The notes under the pieces are model-generated. The model ran no database searches. It was given only the letters and a program-made list of their open reading frames with translations, and had not been told where the DNA came from. Both the position numbers and the translations under genes were made by a program. Shown here piece after piece: positions 51,726 to 60,914 of a stretch of 64,000 bases of DNA. Numbering within the stretch: position 1 is the stretch's first letter; each line of letters starts with the position of its first letter. The DNA comes from Clostridiales bacterium 1_7_47FAA (lineage in GTDB: Bacteria; Bacillota; Clostridia; Lachnospirales; Lachnospiraceae), in contig DS990260.1 in assembly GCA_000155435.1 (NCBI GenBank), forward strand, positions 2,643,082 through 2,707,081, in the 5' to 3' direction.

Positions 51726-53870
51726 CTATCCCTTCACCCGGCCGCAAAAGACCATCACCGTCCTTGGCGGAATCACAAATCCTGGCTCCACAGGCCCGGA
51801 CTCCCTGACTTGTGTATCCCACGTATTGACCGCCCGGAACCATTCCATGCCATCCGGCAATTGAGGAAGCACTGCCTCCAGCTGTTCCCAGTACGCATTG
51901 CTGGCAATATAGACTGTCTCCGGCTGCTTCCCATCCTCCTGGCCTGCCATCATGACACCGATGTACCTGTCATAACCGGAAAATCCTTCAACCCATGGAC
52001 TTGTGCCATGGAAGCTGATATCCGGAATGCCTCCAAATCCATTGCTTATATTAGAACGCAGCACCGGATGCTCCTTACGGAACTGTATCATGAACTTGAA
52101 AAACCGGAATATGTCCTGGTTCTTTTCCAGAAGGCCCCAATCCAGCCAGGACACCTCATCGTCATGGCAATAGGGGTTATTGTTTCCAAACTGCGTATTG
52201 CCAAACTCATCCCCTGCCAGGAACATGGGTATTCCCCTGCTGCACATCAGTACCGCACAGGCATTGCGTATCATCCGCCTCCTCAGGGTATTGACCGCCT
52301 CGTCCCTTGTCTCCCCCTCCGCCCCGCAGTTCCAGCTGTGATTGTCATTGCTGCCATCGGTATTATCCCATCCATTGCTCTCATTGTGCTTTTCATTGTA
52401 AGAGTATAAATCATACAGGGTAAAGCCGTCATGGCAGGTAATGAAGTTCACGGATGCATTCTCACGGACAGAGGGATCATATATGTCGCTGGAACCCGCA
52501 ATACGCAGGGCCGCGGCGGCTGCCGCGCCTTCATCCCCTTTCAGGTACCTGCGGATATCATCCCGGTAACGGCCGTTCCACTCTGCCCAGCGGTTCCAGG
52601 AAGGAAACTTCCCCACCTGGTATAATCCCCCTGCATCCCATGCCTCTGCAATCAGCTTCACATCCCCCAGGATGGGGTCAAATGCCAGCTGCTGCAGAAG
52701 CGGCGGCTTTTCCATGGGTGAGCCGTCCTCATTGCGCCCCAGGATGGAAGCCAGGTCAAACCGGAAGCCATCCACCCGGTAAGCCGTCACCCAGTAACGC
52801 AGGCAGCTTACTATCAGCTGCTGGACAATGGGGTGGTTACAGTTCAGCGTATTGCCGCAGCCGCTGAAGTTGTAGTAAAAACCTTCCGGGGTCAGCATGT
52901 AATAGATATTGTTGTCAAAACCCTTAAAAGAGAAAAATGGACCGTTTTCATTGCCCTCGGCCGTATGGTTGAACACCACGTCCAGATAGACCTCAATCCC
53001 ATGGGCATTGAGCAAATGGATCAGCCGCTTTAATTCATTTCCCTCCCGGTTGTATTCCTTGCTGGCTGTGTAGCTTGTATTGGGCGAGAAAAAGCTGACC
53101 GTGTTATAGCCCCAGTAATTATACAGTTTTTTCCCATCCACTTCCCGGTAATCCAGCATCTCGTCAAACTCGAATATGGGCATGAGTTCCACTGCATTGA
53201 CTCCCAGCTCCACCAGATAAGGGATTTTCTCCTTTATCCCCTCAAATGTGCCCGGAAATTCCACCCTGGATGAACCATGCTTTGTATATCCCCTCACATG
53301 CATCTCATAGATAATCAGGTCCTCCATGGGAAGCAGGGGCTGCTGATTATCACCCCAATCAAAATCATCCTTCACCACCCTGGCCTTATAGCGCTGCCCC
53401 AAAGTGGAAGGCTGTCCCCACAGGCTCTGTCCGGTCACGGCCTTGGCATAGGGATCCAGAAGGTATTTTTCCCTGTTGAAAATCAGGCCCTTTTCCGGCT
53501 CATAAGGTCCTTCCACCCGGTAAGCATATTCAAATTCCCCGATATCCAGCCTGAACACAATCATGGAATACACATTCCCGATCCGGTAATGGGCCGGAAA
53601 CGGCAGGACTGCATAGGGCTTATCCTCGGTCCGCCTGAACAAAAGCAGTTCCACTCCCGTGGCATGGTGGGAATGGATGGTAAAATTCACGCCGCCCGGT
53701 ATTGCCGTGGCCCCGTATATATCGTAAAACCCGGGACGCACGGCATATCCGCCTATGTGGTCCATGGCAACCAGATGGATGGCCCCTTCCGCCCCCACAA
53801 GGGTTTCCTTGACCTGGGGGCATTTCCCCGTTTCCTGTGCCGAAGTAATCCTTCCTGTTTCCTGTGCCAT
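51726..53870 (-). CDS. glgX: Glycogen debranching enzyme GlgX-like (GH13)
   Basis: A 714-residue alpha-glucan hydrolase. An N-terminal CBM48-like domain (about 45-135) is followed by the GH13 barrel with the four conserved regions: DVVFNHTAEG, GFRFDLAS with the nucleophile Asp, LIAEAWD with the acid Glu, and FITCHDGFTL with the stabilising Asp. It matches glycogen debranching/isoamylase enzymes that cut alpha-1,6 branches of glycogen. ATG 53870 follows ACGGAGGAAAT; the frame continues seven codons upstream without a ribosome site. It is downstream of the amidase gene on the same strand, about 190 bp away, probably transcribed alone. Confidence 0.93.
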   Translation of the reverse strand: MAQETGRITSAQETGKCPQVKETLVGAEGAIHLVAMDHIGGYAVRPGFYDIYGATAIPGGVNFTIHSHHATGVELLLFRRTEDKPYAVLPFPAHYRIGNVYSMIVFRLDIGEFEYAYRVEGPYEPEKGLIFNREKYLLDPYAKAVTGQSLWGQPSTLGQRYKARVVKDDFDWGDNQQPLLPMEDLIIYEMHVRGYTKHGSSRVEFPGTFEGIKEKIPYLVELGVNAVELMPIFEFDEMLDYREVDGKKLYNYWGYNTVSFFSPNTSYTASKEYNREGNELKRLIHLLNAHGIEVYLDVVFNHTAEGNENGPFFSFKGFDNNIYYMLTPEGFYYNFSGCGNTLNCNHPIVQQLIVSCLRYWVTAYRVDGFRFDLASILGRNEDGSPMEKPPLLQQLAFDPILGDVKLIAEAWDAGGLYQVGKFPSWNRWAEWNGRYRDDIRRYLKGDEGAAAAAALRIAGSSDIYDPSVRENASVNFITCHDGFTLYDLYSYNEKHNESNGWDNTDGSNDNHSWNCGAEGETRDEAVNTLRRRMIRNACAVLMCSRGIPMFLAGDEFGNTQFGNNNPYCHDDEVSWLDWGLLEKNQDIFRFFKFMIQFRKEHPVLRSNISNGFGGIPDISFHGTSPWVEGFSGYDRYIGVMMAGQEDGKQPETVYIASNAYWEQLEAVLPQLPDGMEWFRAVNTWDTQVRESGPVEPGFVIPPRTVMVFCGRVKG

Positions 53871-54062
53871 ATTTCCTCCGTTTCCGCACACTTACCATGA
53901 TATCTGGCATTTCATGGTCCATCATCTGTCATGACATGCGCTGCCTCTGCTGAAAGATTCCTGTTTTTATTATATGTGGCAGACAGGACAATAGCAAGGA
54001 GGATACACCTTTATTTCCAAAAAGGGTATGGCACGACACCGCACCATACCCAGTCTATCCGC

Positions 54063-54788
54063 CTATTTCCCCTGCGCTTTCTGTCCCCCCACCGTATTCA
54101 GGTACTCCATGATGCCCACATGGATGGTCCATGCCATCCGGTCCTGATAATCCTCCTGCTCCAGTTTAGCCGCCTCCTTTTTATTGCTCAGGAAGCCGCA
54201 TTCCACTATGACAATTGGCTGTTTTACATGGAGAAGAAGGTAATAATTGTCATTGGCCTTGGCCATGCGCTTATTGGCATCCCCCAGCACATAATCAAAC
54301 CGTTTCTGAAGGATTTCCGCCAGATATTTCCCCTTCTCTGAGGTTTTATAATAGAATACCTGCCCGCCGTTCACATACTCCTCATGGTAGCTGTTCTGGT
54401 GTATGCTTACAACCAGGTCAGGGACTGCCTCATTAATCACGTCGCAGCGTTTCCTCATATCCGCCATCTTCTTATGGCTATCGCCGGAGGTGTAAAGGCC
54501 CTGATCTGAGTCCCTGGTCAGCACCACCTTCACATCGGATGCCTCCAGATAAGCTTTCAACCGCTCTACAATCTTTAGATTAATGTCTTTTTCCAACTGC
54601 CCGTCAATTCCCACCTTGCCGGGGTCGTTGCCGCCATGACCCGCGTCTATCACCACCACGGGCCTTGCCTTGTCAGCGTCCGCCTTATCATTCTGGACAG
54701 CCACCAGTGTCCCGGCCTGCCACGATACAAGCGCCACGATTCCCAGCAGGAGAATCCCCATCACGGTCTGCCATGCTGATTGCTTCAT
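54063..54788 (-). CDS. N-acetylmuramoyl-L-alanine amidase (Amidase_3, CwlD-like)
   Basis: A 241-residue zinc amidase with an N-terminal membrane anchor (about 5-27, VMGILLLGIVALVSW). The catalytic and zinc residues are in VVVIDAGHGGNDPGKVG (His), a Glu in LEKDINLKIVERLK, VVSIHQNSYH (His) and VECGFLSNKKEA (catalytic Glu). It cuts the amide between MurNAc and the peptide. In spore formers CwlD makes spore-cortex muramic lactam, a possible role here. The start at ATG 54788 follows AAGGAGCACCCATTG; a longer frame to 54833 has no such site. It is the last gene of a three-gene cell-wall cluster. Confidence 0.92.
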   Translation of the reverse strand: MKQSAWQTVMGILLLGIVALVSWQAGTLVAVQNDKADADKARPVVVIDAGHGGNDPGKVGIDGQLEKDINLKIVERLKAYLEASDVKVVLTRDSDQGLYTSGDSHKKMADMRKRCDVINEAVPDLVVSIHQNSYHEEYVNGGQVFYYKTSEKGKYLAEILQKRFDYVLGDANKRMAKANDNYYLLLHVKQPIVIVECGFLSNKKEAAKLEQEDYQDRMAWTIHVGIMEYLNTVGGQKAQGK

Positions 54789-54854
54789 CAATGGGTGCTC
54801 CTTCATAACCTTTAATCCAGTATATTCACCCATCTACCTGAAAAAGACCTGTTT

Positions 54855-56318
54855 TTACTCCACGCTCAGGCTGTTATAGTCCTTAACCGCATCCTCCACT
54901 ATATATTCCAGATATTCGTACAGGATGGCCGGATAACAATATTCCTGCCACATCCCATATCCCGGCTGCTTCACAGCCTCTTCCACCACCTCATAGGCCC
55001 TGCCCGCATAGCAGGCCGCATTGATATCCGCATATACCTTGGACATCTGCTGTTTCTGTGTCTCTGACAGCTTCACGAACAGGCTTCCCGTCTCCTCCTC
55101 AGCCGAATCCTTCATGGCGTCATATGCCTGATTGTAGAAAATCCGGTTCAGGGTAGGGGGACTGTATGTATTGAAATTCAACAGGTTCTCATCCGTACTC
55201 CTGTGCCTCCTGGCCCACTTTTCCATGTCAACCTGCCTGGTATGGTAGGAAAATGATTCATCCTCCATATATTCCAGGACGCCATACTGGCAGGGCGGCG
55301 TGCTCAGGGAACTGGTTACGATTTCATGGATTCCAAAGCTGTTGTTGCGCATGAAATGCTGCACATGAAGATGACCGCTGAGGAACAGCGGGATGTTCTC
55401 CCCTTCCAGCTTCTGTATCAGCTCCTCGCTGTGCTCAATGGTACAGTCATCCACATATACCTTGCTCTCCTCCAACAGGTTGTGGTGGGCCACGGGCAGA
55501 AGGATGACCCCGTCCTCATTGGCTGCCTCCAGCTGTCTGTCAATCCATTCATATGTTTCGGTCTTAATCATACCTCCCACACGGTTACGCGGCTCATACT
55601 GGCAGGTATCCAGCATCAAAAGCCTCATGGACGGACTCAGGTCATAGGTGTAACTCAGGGAACTGGTATCCCGGCTGTTGGCCTCAGAGTAACCGAATTC
55701 CTTATAAATCCTTACGAAGTCCGCTGGCGTGGTGGGTTCTGCCGGGTACCGGTCCGCACCGGAATACACGGCCGCGCTGGGGTTATTGATGTCATGGTTG
55801 CCGGGAATCACCACAACGGTTATCCCTGCCCGCTCCAGCGCATCCAGCTTGCCGGCCAGTTCCTCATGGCTTTTCTTTTCGCCCTGAAGGCTCAGATCCC
55901 CGCTGATAATCAGCACATCCGGGTTCAGAAGCTGGATTTCCTCAAAGGCTGCGTCCGTTATCTCCCACACATAGTTGGTCAGCTTACCGTCCCCATGCTC
56001 CACCATGGACTGGAACATGTCGCCTTCATCTGTAAGTGATTCAGCCAGATAATGGATATCCGTCATCACCACAATCCGTTTGCCGCCTTTCAGCGGTTCA
56101 GCCTTTGTCTCCTTTTCCGCTCCTGGAAAAGGCTCTATCTCCGACGGGCTCGGCGCCGTGGGCTTCACAACCTCCGCCTCGGTGGAGGGCGCTTCTGTCC
56201 TGCCGGCAGATGTCTGTACGCTTTCCTCCACAGCGGTCTGGCTGCTGCACCCGGCCGCCATCACCATCAATGCTGCTGTCACAATCCCTGCAATCCACTT
56301 CCTGTTTCCCATATCCAT
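54855..56318 (-). CDS. Metallophosphoesterase lipoprotein
   Basis: A 487-residue exported protein. The signal peptide ends in a lipobox (VMAAGCSSQ). The metallophosphatase motifs are VMTDIHYLAESLTD (DxH), LIISGDLSLQGEKK (GDxxx), VVIPGNHDINNP (GNHD) and LSGHLHVQHFM (GHxH), complete for a two-metal site. It is a calcineurin-like phosphoesterase on the outer face of the membrane; the substrate is unknown, possibly a teichoic acid, nucleotide or phospholipid product. The start ATG 56318 or the one two codons later lie after GGGGG. It is 18 bp from the stop of the GH18 gene and likely cotranscribed with it and the amidase. Confidence 0.9.
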   Translation of the reverse strand: MDMGNRKWIAGIVTAALMVMAAGCSSQTAVEESVQTSAGRTEAPSTEAEVVKPTAPSPSEIEPFPGAEKETKAEPLKGGKRIVVMTDIHYLAESLTDEGDMFQSMVEHGDGKLTNYVWEITDAAFEEIQLLNPDVLIISGDLSLQGEKKSHEELAGKLDALERAGITVVVIPGNHDINNPSAAVYSGADRYPAEPTTPADFVRIYKEFGYSEANSRDTSSLSYTYDLSPSMRLLMLDTCQYEPRNRVGGMIKTETYEWIDRQLEAANEDGVILLPVAHHNLLEESKVYVDDCTIEHSEELIQKLEGENIPLFLSGHLHVQHFMRNNSFGIHEIVTSSLSTPPCQYGVLEYMEDESFSYHTRQVDMEKWARRHRSTDENLLNFNTYSPPTLNRIFYNQAYDAMKDSAEEETGSLFVKLSETQKQQMSKVYADINAACYAGRAYEVVEEAVKQPGYGMWQEYCYPAILYEYLEYIVEDAVKDYNSLSVE

Positions 56319-56336
56319 CCCCCGGGTTCATATTAT

Positions 56337-58019
56337 CTATTTCACCGTTGACACAATGTCCCATATGTCAGATGATTCAAATCCAAGCTTCCAGCACGCC
56401 ACGCCTGCCAGGTCAAAATCCTTCACCAGACCAATCTTGAGGGCCATGGACTTCTCATCTTCCATCCATATATATTGCTCCCCATTGCCGTTAACCGTAC
56501 TTCCGTAAGACAGTCCAAGCCCTTCATCCCAGGCCAGTTCCACATGATTATCCGCAACCCATTGTCTGGCGTCCACAATGCCGTAAGCCTTGGATGTGGT
56601 CTTTCCTTCATTGACCGTCCACACCCTTGTGTAGAAAGGCACGGCATTGATGACCTTTTCCTTTGGAACCTCTTTCAAAGTATTCCCTATCCCGTCCTTT
56701 ACATAGGAAATGGATGCAACAGGGCCTGCTTCTCCTCCTGCATAATGTTCGTCATATCCCATGATGATCACATAATCCGCTACAATCCCCTGTTCCCGCC
56801 TGTTATAAAATGCAGAGTAAGAGGAGGGGACATAATTGTCAACTGACAGCACCAGCCCCTTCTGTCTGCATGACACGGACAGTTCCCGGACGAACTGTAC
56901 ATAGTGGGGACCTGCCTCTGCCTTCAGGCTTTCAAAATCCAGGTTGAATCCGTCAAAGCCATAGGTATCTGCTTCCTTCATGAGATTCTCAATCAGCTTC
57001 CTGCGGGTACTGGTAGAGGACATAAGCGTCTTGGTGTTAAGGTTCTTCACACTTTCCTGCGTACTCACGTTTTCTACCATGGCCCATACCTGAAGCCCCA
57101 TCCCATGTGCTTTGTCCACGTATTCCTTGCTGGCCAGGGAGTTATAGGTGCCGTCGTCCGATATCACATTGAACCAGGTGGGGACAATCACATTCATGTC
57201 CTTTGTAACAGCCGCATAGCTTTCCAGGGTACTGTTGGCCTCCTGGCGCGTCACCTGATGGAAGCCGAGGCGGACCTTTTCATCCATGGAAATGCTTGTG
57301 TATACCGGCGCCTCAAAGGAACTCTGAGGCGTTACCTGTTCCCGGGCTTCCAGCCTGCGGTTCTCAATATAGCCGATATAGCCGTCCTCCGTGCGCACCC
57401 TGGACCACTTTTCCATGGTTTCCAGCACATCCACGGACTCTCCCTGCTCAAGTTCTGTCAGGATTGGGCTTTTCACCCCGCCCTTTTCCCTTACCTGCCC
57501 TGCTTTCTTGATTACCGCGGTATCGTAAGGCTCCCACAGGGTGTCAATGAACACGCGCTTAATCTGGCTTGTGGCAAAGGACTGGGTCCGTATGTCCGTG
57601 TAATTGACCACAAGGCCCAAAGACAGATACATGCCGTCATCCGTCACCTTAAAAAGAGGGCCTTTTTCCCCCTGTGCATCCTCATCCGCGTAAACAATGG
57701 ACTCCGGAAGGGCATAGACCAGAAGCTTCTCGCCCTCGTCCCAGTAAAAACGCTGGTTCAGATATTCATTCACCCATTCCACCGGCAGATATACCTGTCC
57801 ATCCTCGTAAATACCCTTTTCTTCCTGCAGTTCATTATCTAATAGCAAGGCAACCTGGCTGCCCTTAATCCCAAACACCTTTGTCTTATCTGACAGTTCG
57901 CTGGTAGGCATATATTTACGGATATAAATATAACCTCCGGCGCCGCCTGCCGCCATCAAAAGGAGCAGCAGGACCAATACCGTAACCGCACACCCATGAC
58001 CTTTTCTTCTTCTGTCCAT
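56337..58019 (-). CDS. GH18 glycoside hydrolase with SH3 domain, membrane anchored
   Basis: A 560-residue protein. A membrane anchor (about 10-32, VTVLVLLLLLMAAGGAGGYIY) leads to a copper-amine-oxidase-like N-terminal fold (about 50-120), an SH3-type wall-binding domain (about 180-225, ILTELEQGESVDVLETM..WSRVRTEDGYIGYIENRR) and the GH18 barrel. The GH18 catalytic motif DGFNLDFE (FDGFNLDFESLK) is intact. It probably cuts beta-1,4 bonds in peptidoglycan or spore cortex, like SleL/YaaH-type glucosaminidases. ATG 58019 follows TGGAGGACAGG. It is first in the operon with the phosphoesterase and amidase, a cell-wall remodelling set. Confidence 0.92.
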   Translation of the reverse strand: MDRRRKGHGCAVTVLVLLLLLMAAGGAGGYIYIRKYMPTSELSDKTKVFGIKGSQVALLLDNELQEEKGIYEDGQVYLPVEWVNEYLNQRFYWDEGEKLLVYALPESIVYADEDAQGEKGPLFKVTDDGMYLSLGLVVNYTDIRTQSFATSQIKRVFIDTLWEPYDTAVIKKAGQVREKGGVKSPILTELEQGESVDVLETMEKWSRVRTEDGYIGYIENRRLEAREQVTPQSSFEAPVYTSISMDEKVRLGFHQVTRQEANSTLESYAAVTKDMNVIVPTWFNVISDDGTYNSLASKEYVDKAHGMGLQVWAMVENVSTQESVKNLNTKTLMSSTSTRRKLIENLMKEADTYGFDGFNLDFESLKAEAGPHYVQFVRELSVSCRQKGLVLSVDNYVPSSYSAFYNRREQGIVADYVIIMGYDEHYAGGEAGPVASISYVKDGIGNTLKEVPKEKVINAVPFYTRVWTVNEGKTTSKAYGIVDARQWVADNHVELAWDEGLGLSYGSTVNGNGEQYIWMEDEKSMALKIGLVKDFDLAGVACWKLGFESSDIWDIVSTVK

Positions 58020-58153
58020 CCTGTCCTCCAGTTCTCATATAATTGTTTTTATTTTATCACAAAACAATAGGAATGGGACATTTAAATATTTACAATTTAC
58101 GGTCATGGAGGATTACAATCTTCTTATTCCACCCCTTATGAAAGAGTCCTACA

Positions 58154-58209
58154 GGCACGCTGCCGGCTTTGGCTGCACAGGCTTGGGATGATACCCTTGG
58201 CAGCGTACC
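58154..58209. repeat. Palindromic unit with GTACGCTGCC-type arms
   Basis: GGCACGCTGCC (58154-58164) and GGCAGCGTACC (58199-58209) form a stem with a 34-base loop. The arms resemble those of the palindrome at 23611-23692 (GTACGCTG..CAGCGTAC). It may be a terminator for the small gene upstream on the minus strand or a repeat family member. Confidence 0.45.
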
Positions 58210-58230
58210 GGTAAAACTCCCTAATTCATA

Positions 58231-58497
58231 CTAATCACCTTTTTTCTTTTGGGGAGGGTCACAAAGATATACTTTATCAAAACGTATCTCTTTCAGGCAT
58301 CCCTGTTCGGCCCCTATATAGTCTCCCATATAGAAACCACCGTCTTCCCCCATCTCAAATATGCGTTCCCATTCTGTCTCAGGACACTCTTTTCCATCAA
58401 TCAGTATACGAACTCCCTTGTTTTTATACCGCCTTAATCCATCCAGATAGACTTTCTGATGTTCCCTGCGGTCCGCATATTCTATATTTCCAACCAT
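58231..58497 (-). CDS. Hypothetical protein, 88 residues
   Basis: The protein is not recognised. It is hydrophilic, with no signal peptide or membrane helix; it contains YADRREHQKVYLDGLRRYK and ILIDGKECPETEWERIFEM, then an acidic-glycine segment and a CDPPQKKKGD tail. The ATG at 58497 follows GGAGGGTACTTT, a good ribosome site, which supports it as a real gene. It lies between the ParA-like gene and the GH18 operon on the same strand and may be the last gene of the kinase cluster, but no function can be given. Confidence 0.6.
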   Translation of the reverse strand: MVGNIEYADRREHQKVYLDGLRRYKNKGVRILIDGKECPETEWERIFEMGEDGGFYMGDYIGAEQGCLKEIRFDKVYLCDPPQKKKGD

Positions 58498-58590
58498 AAA
58501 GTACCCTCCACCAGATGCATTTAAAGACAGGCCGTTGTTTCAGGAGGCAGTTCGTGACATATCCATTCATGACGGCCTGCTTCTTTATCT

Positions 58591-59217
58591 TTACAGGATT
58601 CCCTCAAACCACTTCATCGTCCTGTAGTCCACGGAAAAGGCATCCACTGAAAGAGGGACTCTTCTTAGGGGAATACTGAACTGCCTTTCGATTTCCTTTC
58701 TGGTGTCCTCGCTGCCAAAGGCAGCCGTATATATCCACCCTGCACCGCACTCTTCTTCCCCTGTTAAAAGTTCCATAAATGCCTCTAACTTCCACTCGCT
58801 AAGGGACGCTGTGATAATCTTAACCGTGCTCCTGAGCCACTCATCCCGTATGGAAGGCCTCATCTCCCCAAAATCAATGATGATGTCTTCAAAATCCCCT
58901 TCCATACACCGGGCCAGGGCACCTGGGGATCCCTGGGTATAATATGTCACCCCGAGAATCCTGAATCCGTACACCGCAGCATCTGCGTTTTTTTCATTAT
59001 TCCTCCCTGATGCGCAAGCCATGGACATGAGGTCCCCATGGCCGCTCCAATCCAGGACAGCTGTCCTGCGCTGCAGGGAACTGGCAAGGTAATTAGCCAT
59101 CAGTATGCAAAGATGGGTTACTCCTGTCCCGCGCCCTGCCCCGGCGATGCCGGTGACCCTGCATCTTCCTGCCGGGTCATGCCTGCGTTTAAAAAGGCTT
59201 CTTTTAATCTTCTCCAT
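58591..59217 (-). CDS. ParA/MinD-like P-loop protein with GxGVTH motif
   Basis: A protein of about 208 residues with a nucleotide-binding fold. The P-loop reads VTGIAGAGRGTGVTHLCILM; instead of the ParA/MinD KGGxGKT it has GxGVTH, lacking the Lys of the usual Walker A. RRTAVLDWSGHGDL and DIIIDFGEM follow in the places of the ParA Walker A-prime and Walker B. The same GxGVTH segment occurs in the C-terminal domain of the upstream kinase. The start is uncertain: ATG 59217 is chosen here; 59274 would extend the overlap. It overlaps the kinase gene by about 100 bp in another frame, implying coupled translation. The function is unknown. Confidence 0.75.
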   Translation of the reverse strand: MEKIKRSLFKRRHDPAGRCRVTGIAGAGRGTGVTHLCILMANYLASSLQRRTAVLDWSGHGDLMSMACASGRNNEKNADAAVYGFRILGVTYYTQGSPGALARCMEGDFEDIIIDFGEMRPSIRDEWLRSTVKIITASLSEWKLEAFMELLTGEEECGAGWIYTAAFGSEDTRKEIERQFSIPLRRVPLSVDAFSVDYRTMKWFEGIL

Positions 59218-60689
59218 CCCATTGGCCAGCCTTTCCTTACGTTCCCTGGCCTGCCGCCGGACACAGCCTTCCATAATGACCTGAAAAATGCCTCCGTTTC
59301 CTTCTGCTGCATAAAAGGATCATCATATTCCGGCGAGGCAAACACCATGGACTGCTTCAGCAGCCTGTTCCAATCCAATGGCTGCCTGGAATGATCCAGA
59401 TACCTGTCCTTAAGGGTCCATTTCCAATATCCGCCCTGTCTGTGGCGGAACACCACAACCGTCCTCCGGTTCCCATCCCGGTTCCAGACCGTTTGTATAA
59501 AGGAGGACATGGAATCCACAAAACAGCTTTCCCACGGACTGGACACGGCCACGGCAACCAGTACTCCCATGCCGTCCACCGCATCCTTTGCAAGCTGGCT
59601 CCAGTCTGTCCCGTAATCCCTGAGGATGACACGGTATCCCAAAGGCCTGTCCAACCGGACCGCGGGTCCATACCATGGCTTCATATTACAGCCTTTGATT
59701 GTATAAATCCCCTTTTCGTCCGGACGCGCACAGACATGGGCGGATAGCTCCCGTACTGCCCGGGAATGGTTATGCTCTTCATACAACGGGCTCCATCCCT
59801 GGTCCGTAAGGAAATGCAGCAGCCCAAATGCCAGATGGGTCACTCCTGCCCCTGGTCTCATGCCTGCCAGATATATAATGAGAGATGAGTCTGGTATTCC
59901 TTCCTGATTCCCAGCCGTTTCCCTGGCACAGAGCATACGCAGTGCGGCCTCTGCTTCCTTGGCAGAACCGTACCGTTTGTCCATGTCAGGACTCATACAC
60001 TTTCCGATTATCCGCTGCAGCGGTCCTGATATGGACTTGGACGTGCCTGCCTCCTGCTTCAGGGTTCCACATAGCATGAAACGGAGGACCGCACCAATGG
60101 CATAAATATCAGTCCTTTGATCCAATATATGGTCAGAAGTATATTGCTCAGGGGCAGCGCATCCCGCTGTGCCGTACCTTAGCCGTTCCTGGTTGGCGTC
60201 GGTATAGCGCGCAGCATGGTCAAAATCAATCAGCTTTACTGTGCCGTCGCAGATAATCAGATTGTTCGGTTGTAAATCTAAATATAATATGGGTAATTTA
60301 TATGCAGAGTGCATATATTCCACAAGTCCGCAGATCTGCATCCCATAACGGACTGCATCTGCCTCTTGAAGAGCGCCCTGATGTTTAACCAGGGTGTAAA
60401 GAGAGTTCCCTTGCAGGAATTCCTCGATTAAATAAAAATATTCAGAATCTTCTTCCAGGTCATAAATCAATGGGATTCCCGGATGCTGCAGTTCCTTCAG
60501 TATCAATGCCTCCCGGCGGAACGTTTCATAATCCGCACACTTCCTGGATACGCACTTGATTGCCCTGTATTCTTCCAGGCCCAGATGAACTGCCAGCCAG
60601 ACGGTTCCCGACCGCCCAGATCCCAGTCTGTGCAGCAGGCGGTATTTGCCAAATAGTATCCTGTCCCTTTTCCTTCCCTCCTTTGTCAC
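59118..60689 (-). CDS. Ser/Thr protein kinase fused to a ParA-like domain
   Basis: A 523-residue protein. The kinase domain (about 10-265) has the Gly loop RLGSGRSGTVWLAV, Lys in RAIKCVS, alpha-C Glu in REALILKEL, the catalytic loop YLDLQPNN (Asp and Asn kept; HRD is YLD), LIDFD in place of DFG and CAAPEQY for APE. The C-terminal half (about 280-480) starts IIYLAGMRPGAGVTHLAFGL, a P-loop-like motif like that of the gene downstream. No membrane helix is present, in contrast to PknB-type PASTA kinases. ATG 60689 follows an AAAGGAGGG stretch. It probably phosphorylates a partner, perhaps the ParA-like protein; this is inference. Confidence 0.85.
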   Translation of the reverse strand: MTKEGRKRDRILFGKYRLLHRLGSGRSGTVWLAVHLGLEEYRAIKCVSRKCADYETFRREALILKELQHPGIPLIYDLEEDSEYFYLIEEFLQGNSLYTLVKHQGALQEADAVRYGMQICGLVEYMHSAYKLPILYLDLQPNNLIICDGTVKLIDFDHAARYTDANQERLRYGTAGCAAPEQYTSDHILDQRTDIYAIGAVLRFMLCGTLKQEAGTSKSISGPLQRIIGKCMSPDMDKRYGSAKEAEAALRMLCARETAGNQEGIPDSSLIIYLAGMRPGAGVTHLAFGLLHFLTDQGWSPLYEEHNHSRAVRELSAHVCARPDEKGIYTIKGCNMKPWYGPAVRLDRPLGYRVILRDYGTDWSQLAKDAVDGMGVLVAVAVSSPWESCFVDSMSSFIQTVWNRDGNRRTVVVFRHRQGGYWKWTLKDRYLDHSRQPLDWNRLLKQSMVFASPEYDDPFMQQKETEAFFRSLWKAVSGGRPGNVRKGWPMGWRRLKEAFLNAGMTRQEDAGSPASPGQGAGQE

Positions 60690-60808
60690 AGATTCATCTC
60701 ACTCCATGATTTTAACCTATTTTTTGTCATTCGTCTATGGTCGATATATCCTCTATCTTATTCCTAAGTATTTTTTCCAAAAATTTTTATTAAAATTCAA
60801 AAGAGTAA

Positions 60809-60838
60809 TTGATATTTTCCTATGTAATGTAGTATATT
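60809..60838 (+). promoter_or_regulatory. Promoter of mecA
   Basis: TTGATA (60809-60814) and TATATT (60833-60838) are 18 bp apart, 77 bp upstream of the mecA start. The divergent kinase gene starts 225 bp away. Confidence 0.55.
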
Positions 60839-60914
60839 TAAAGTGTAGAAGTCTATCTTGCGCTACAGACGCAGGAAGACAAACCACAGTTGATATAGAA
60901 CAGGAAGTGATCCT

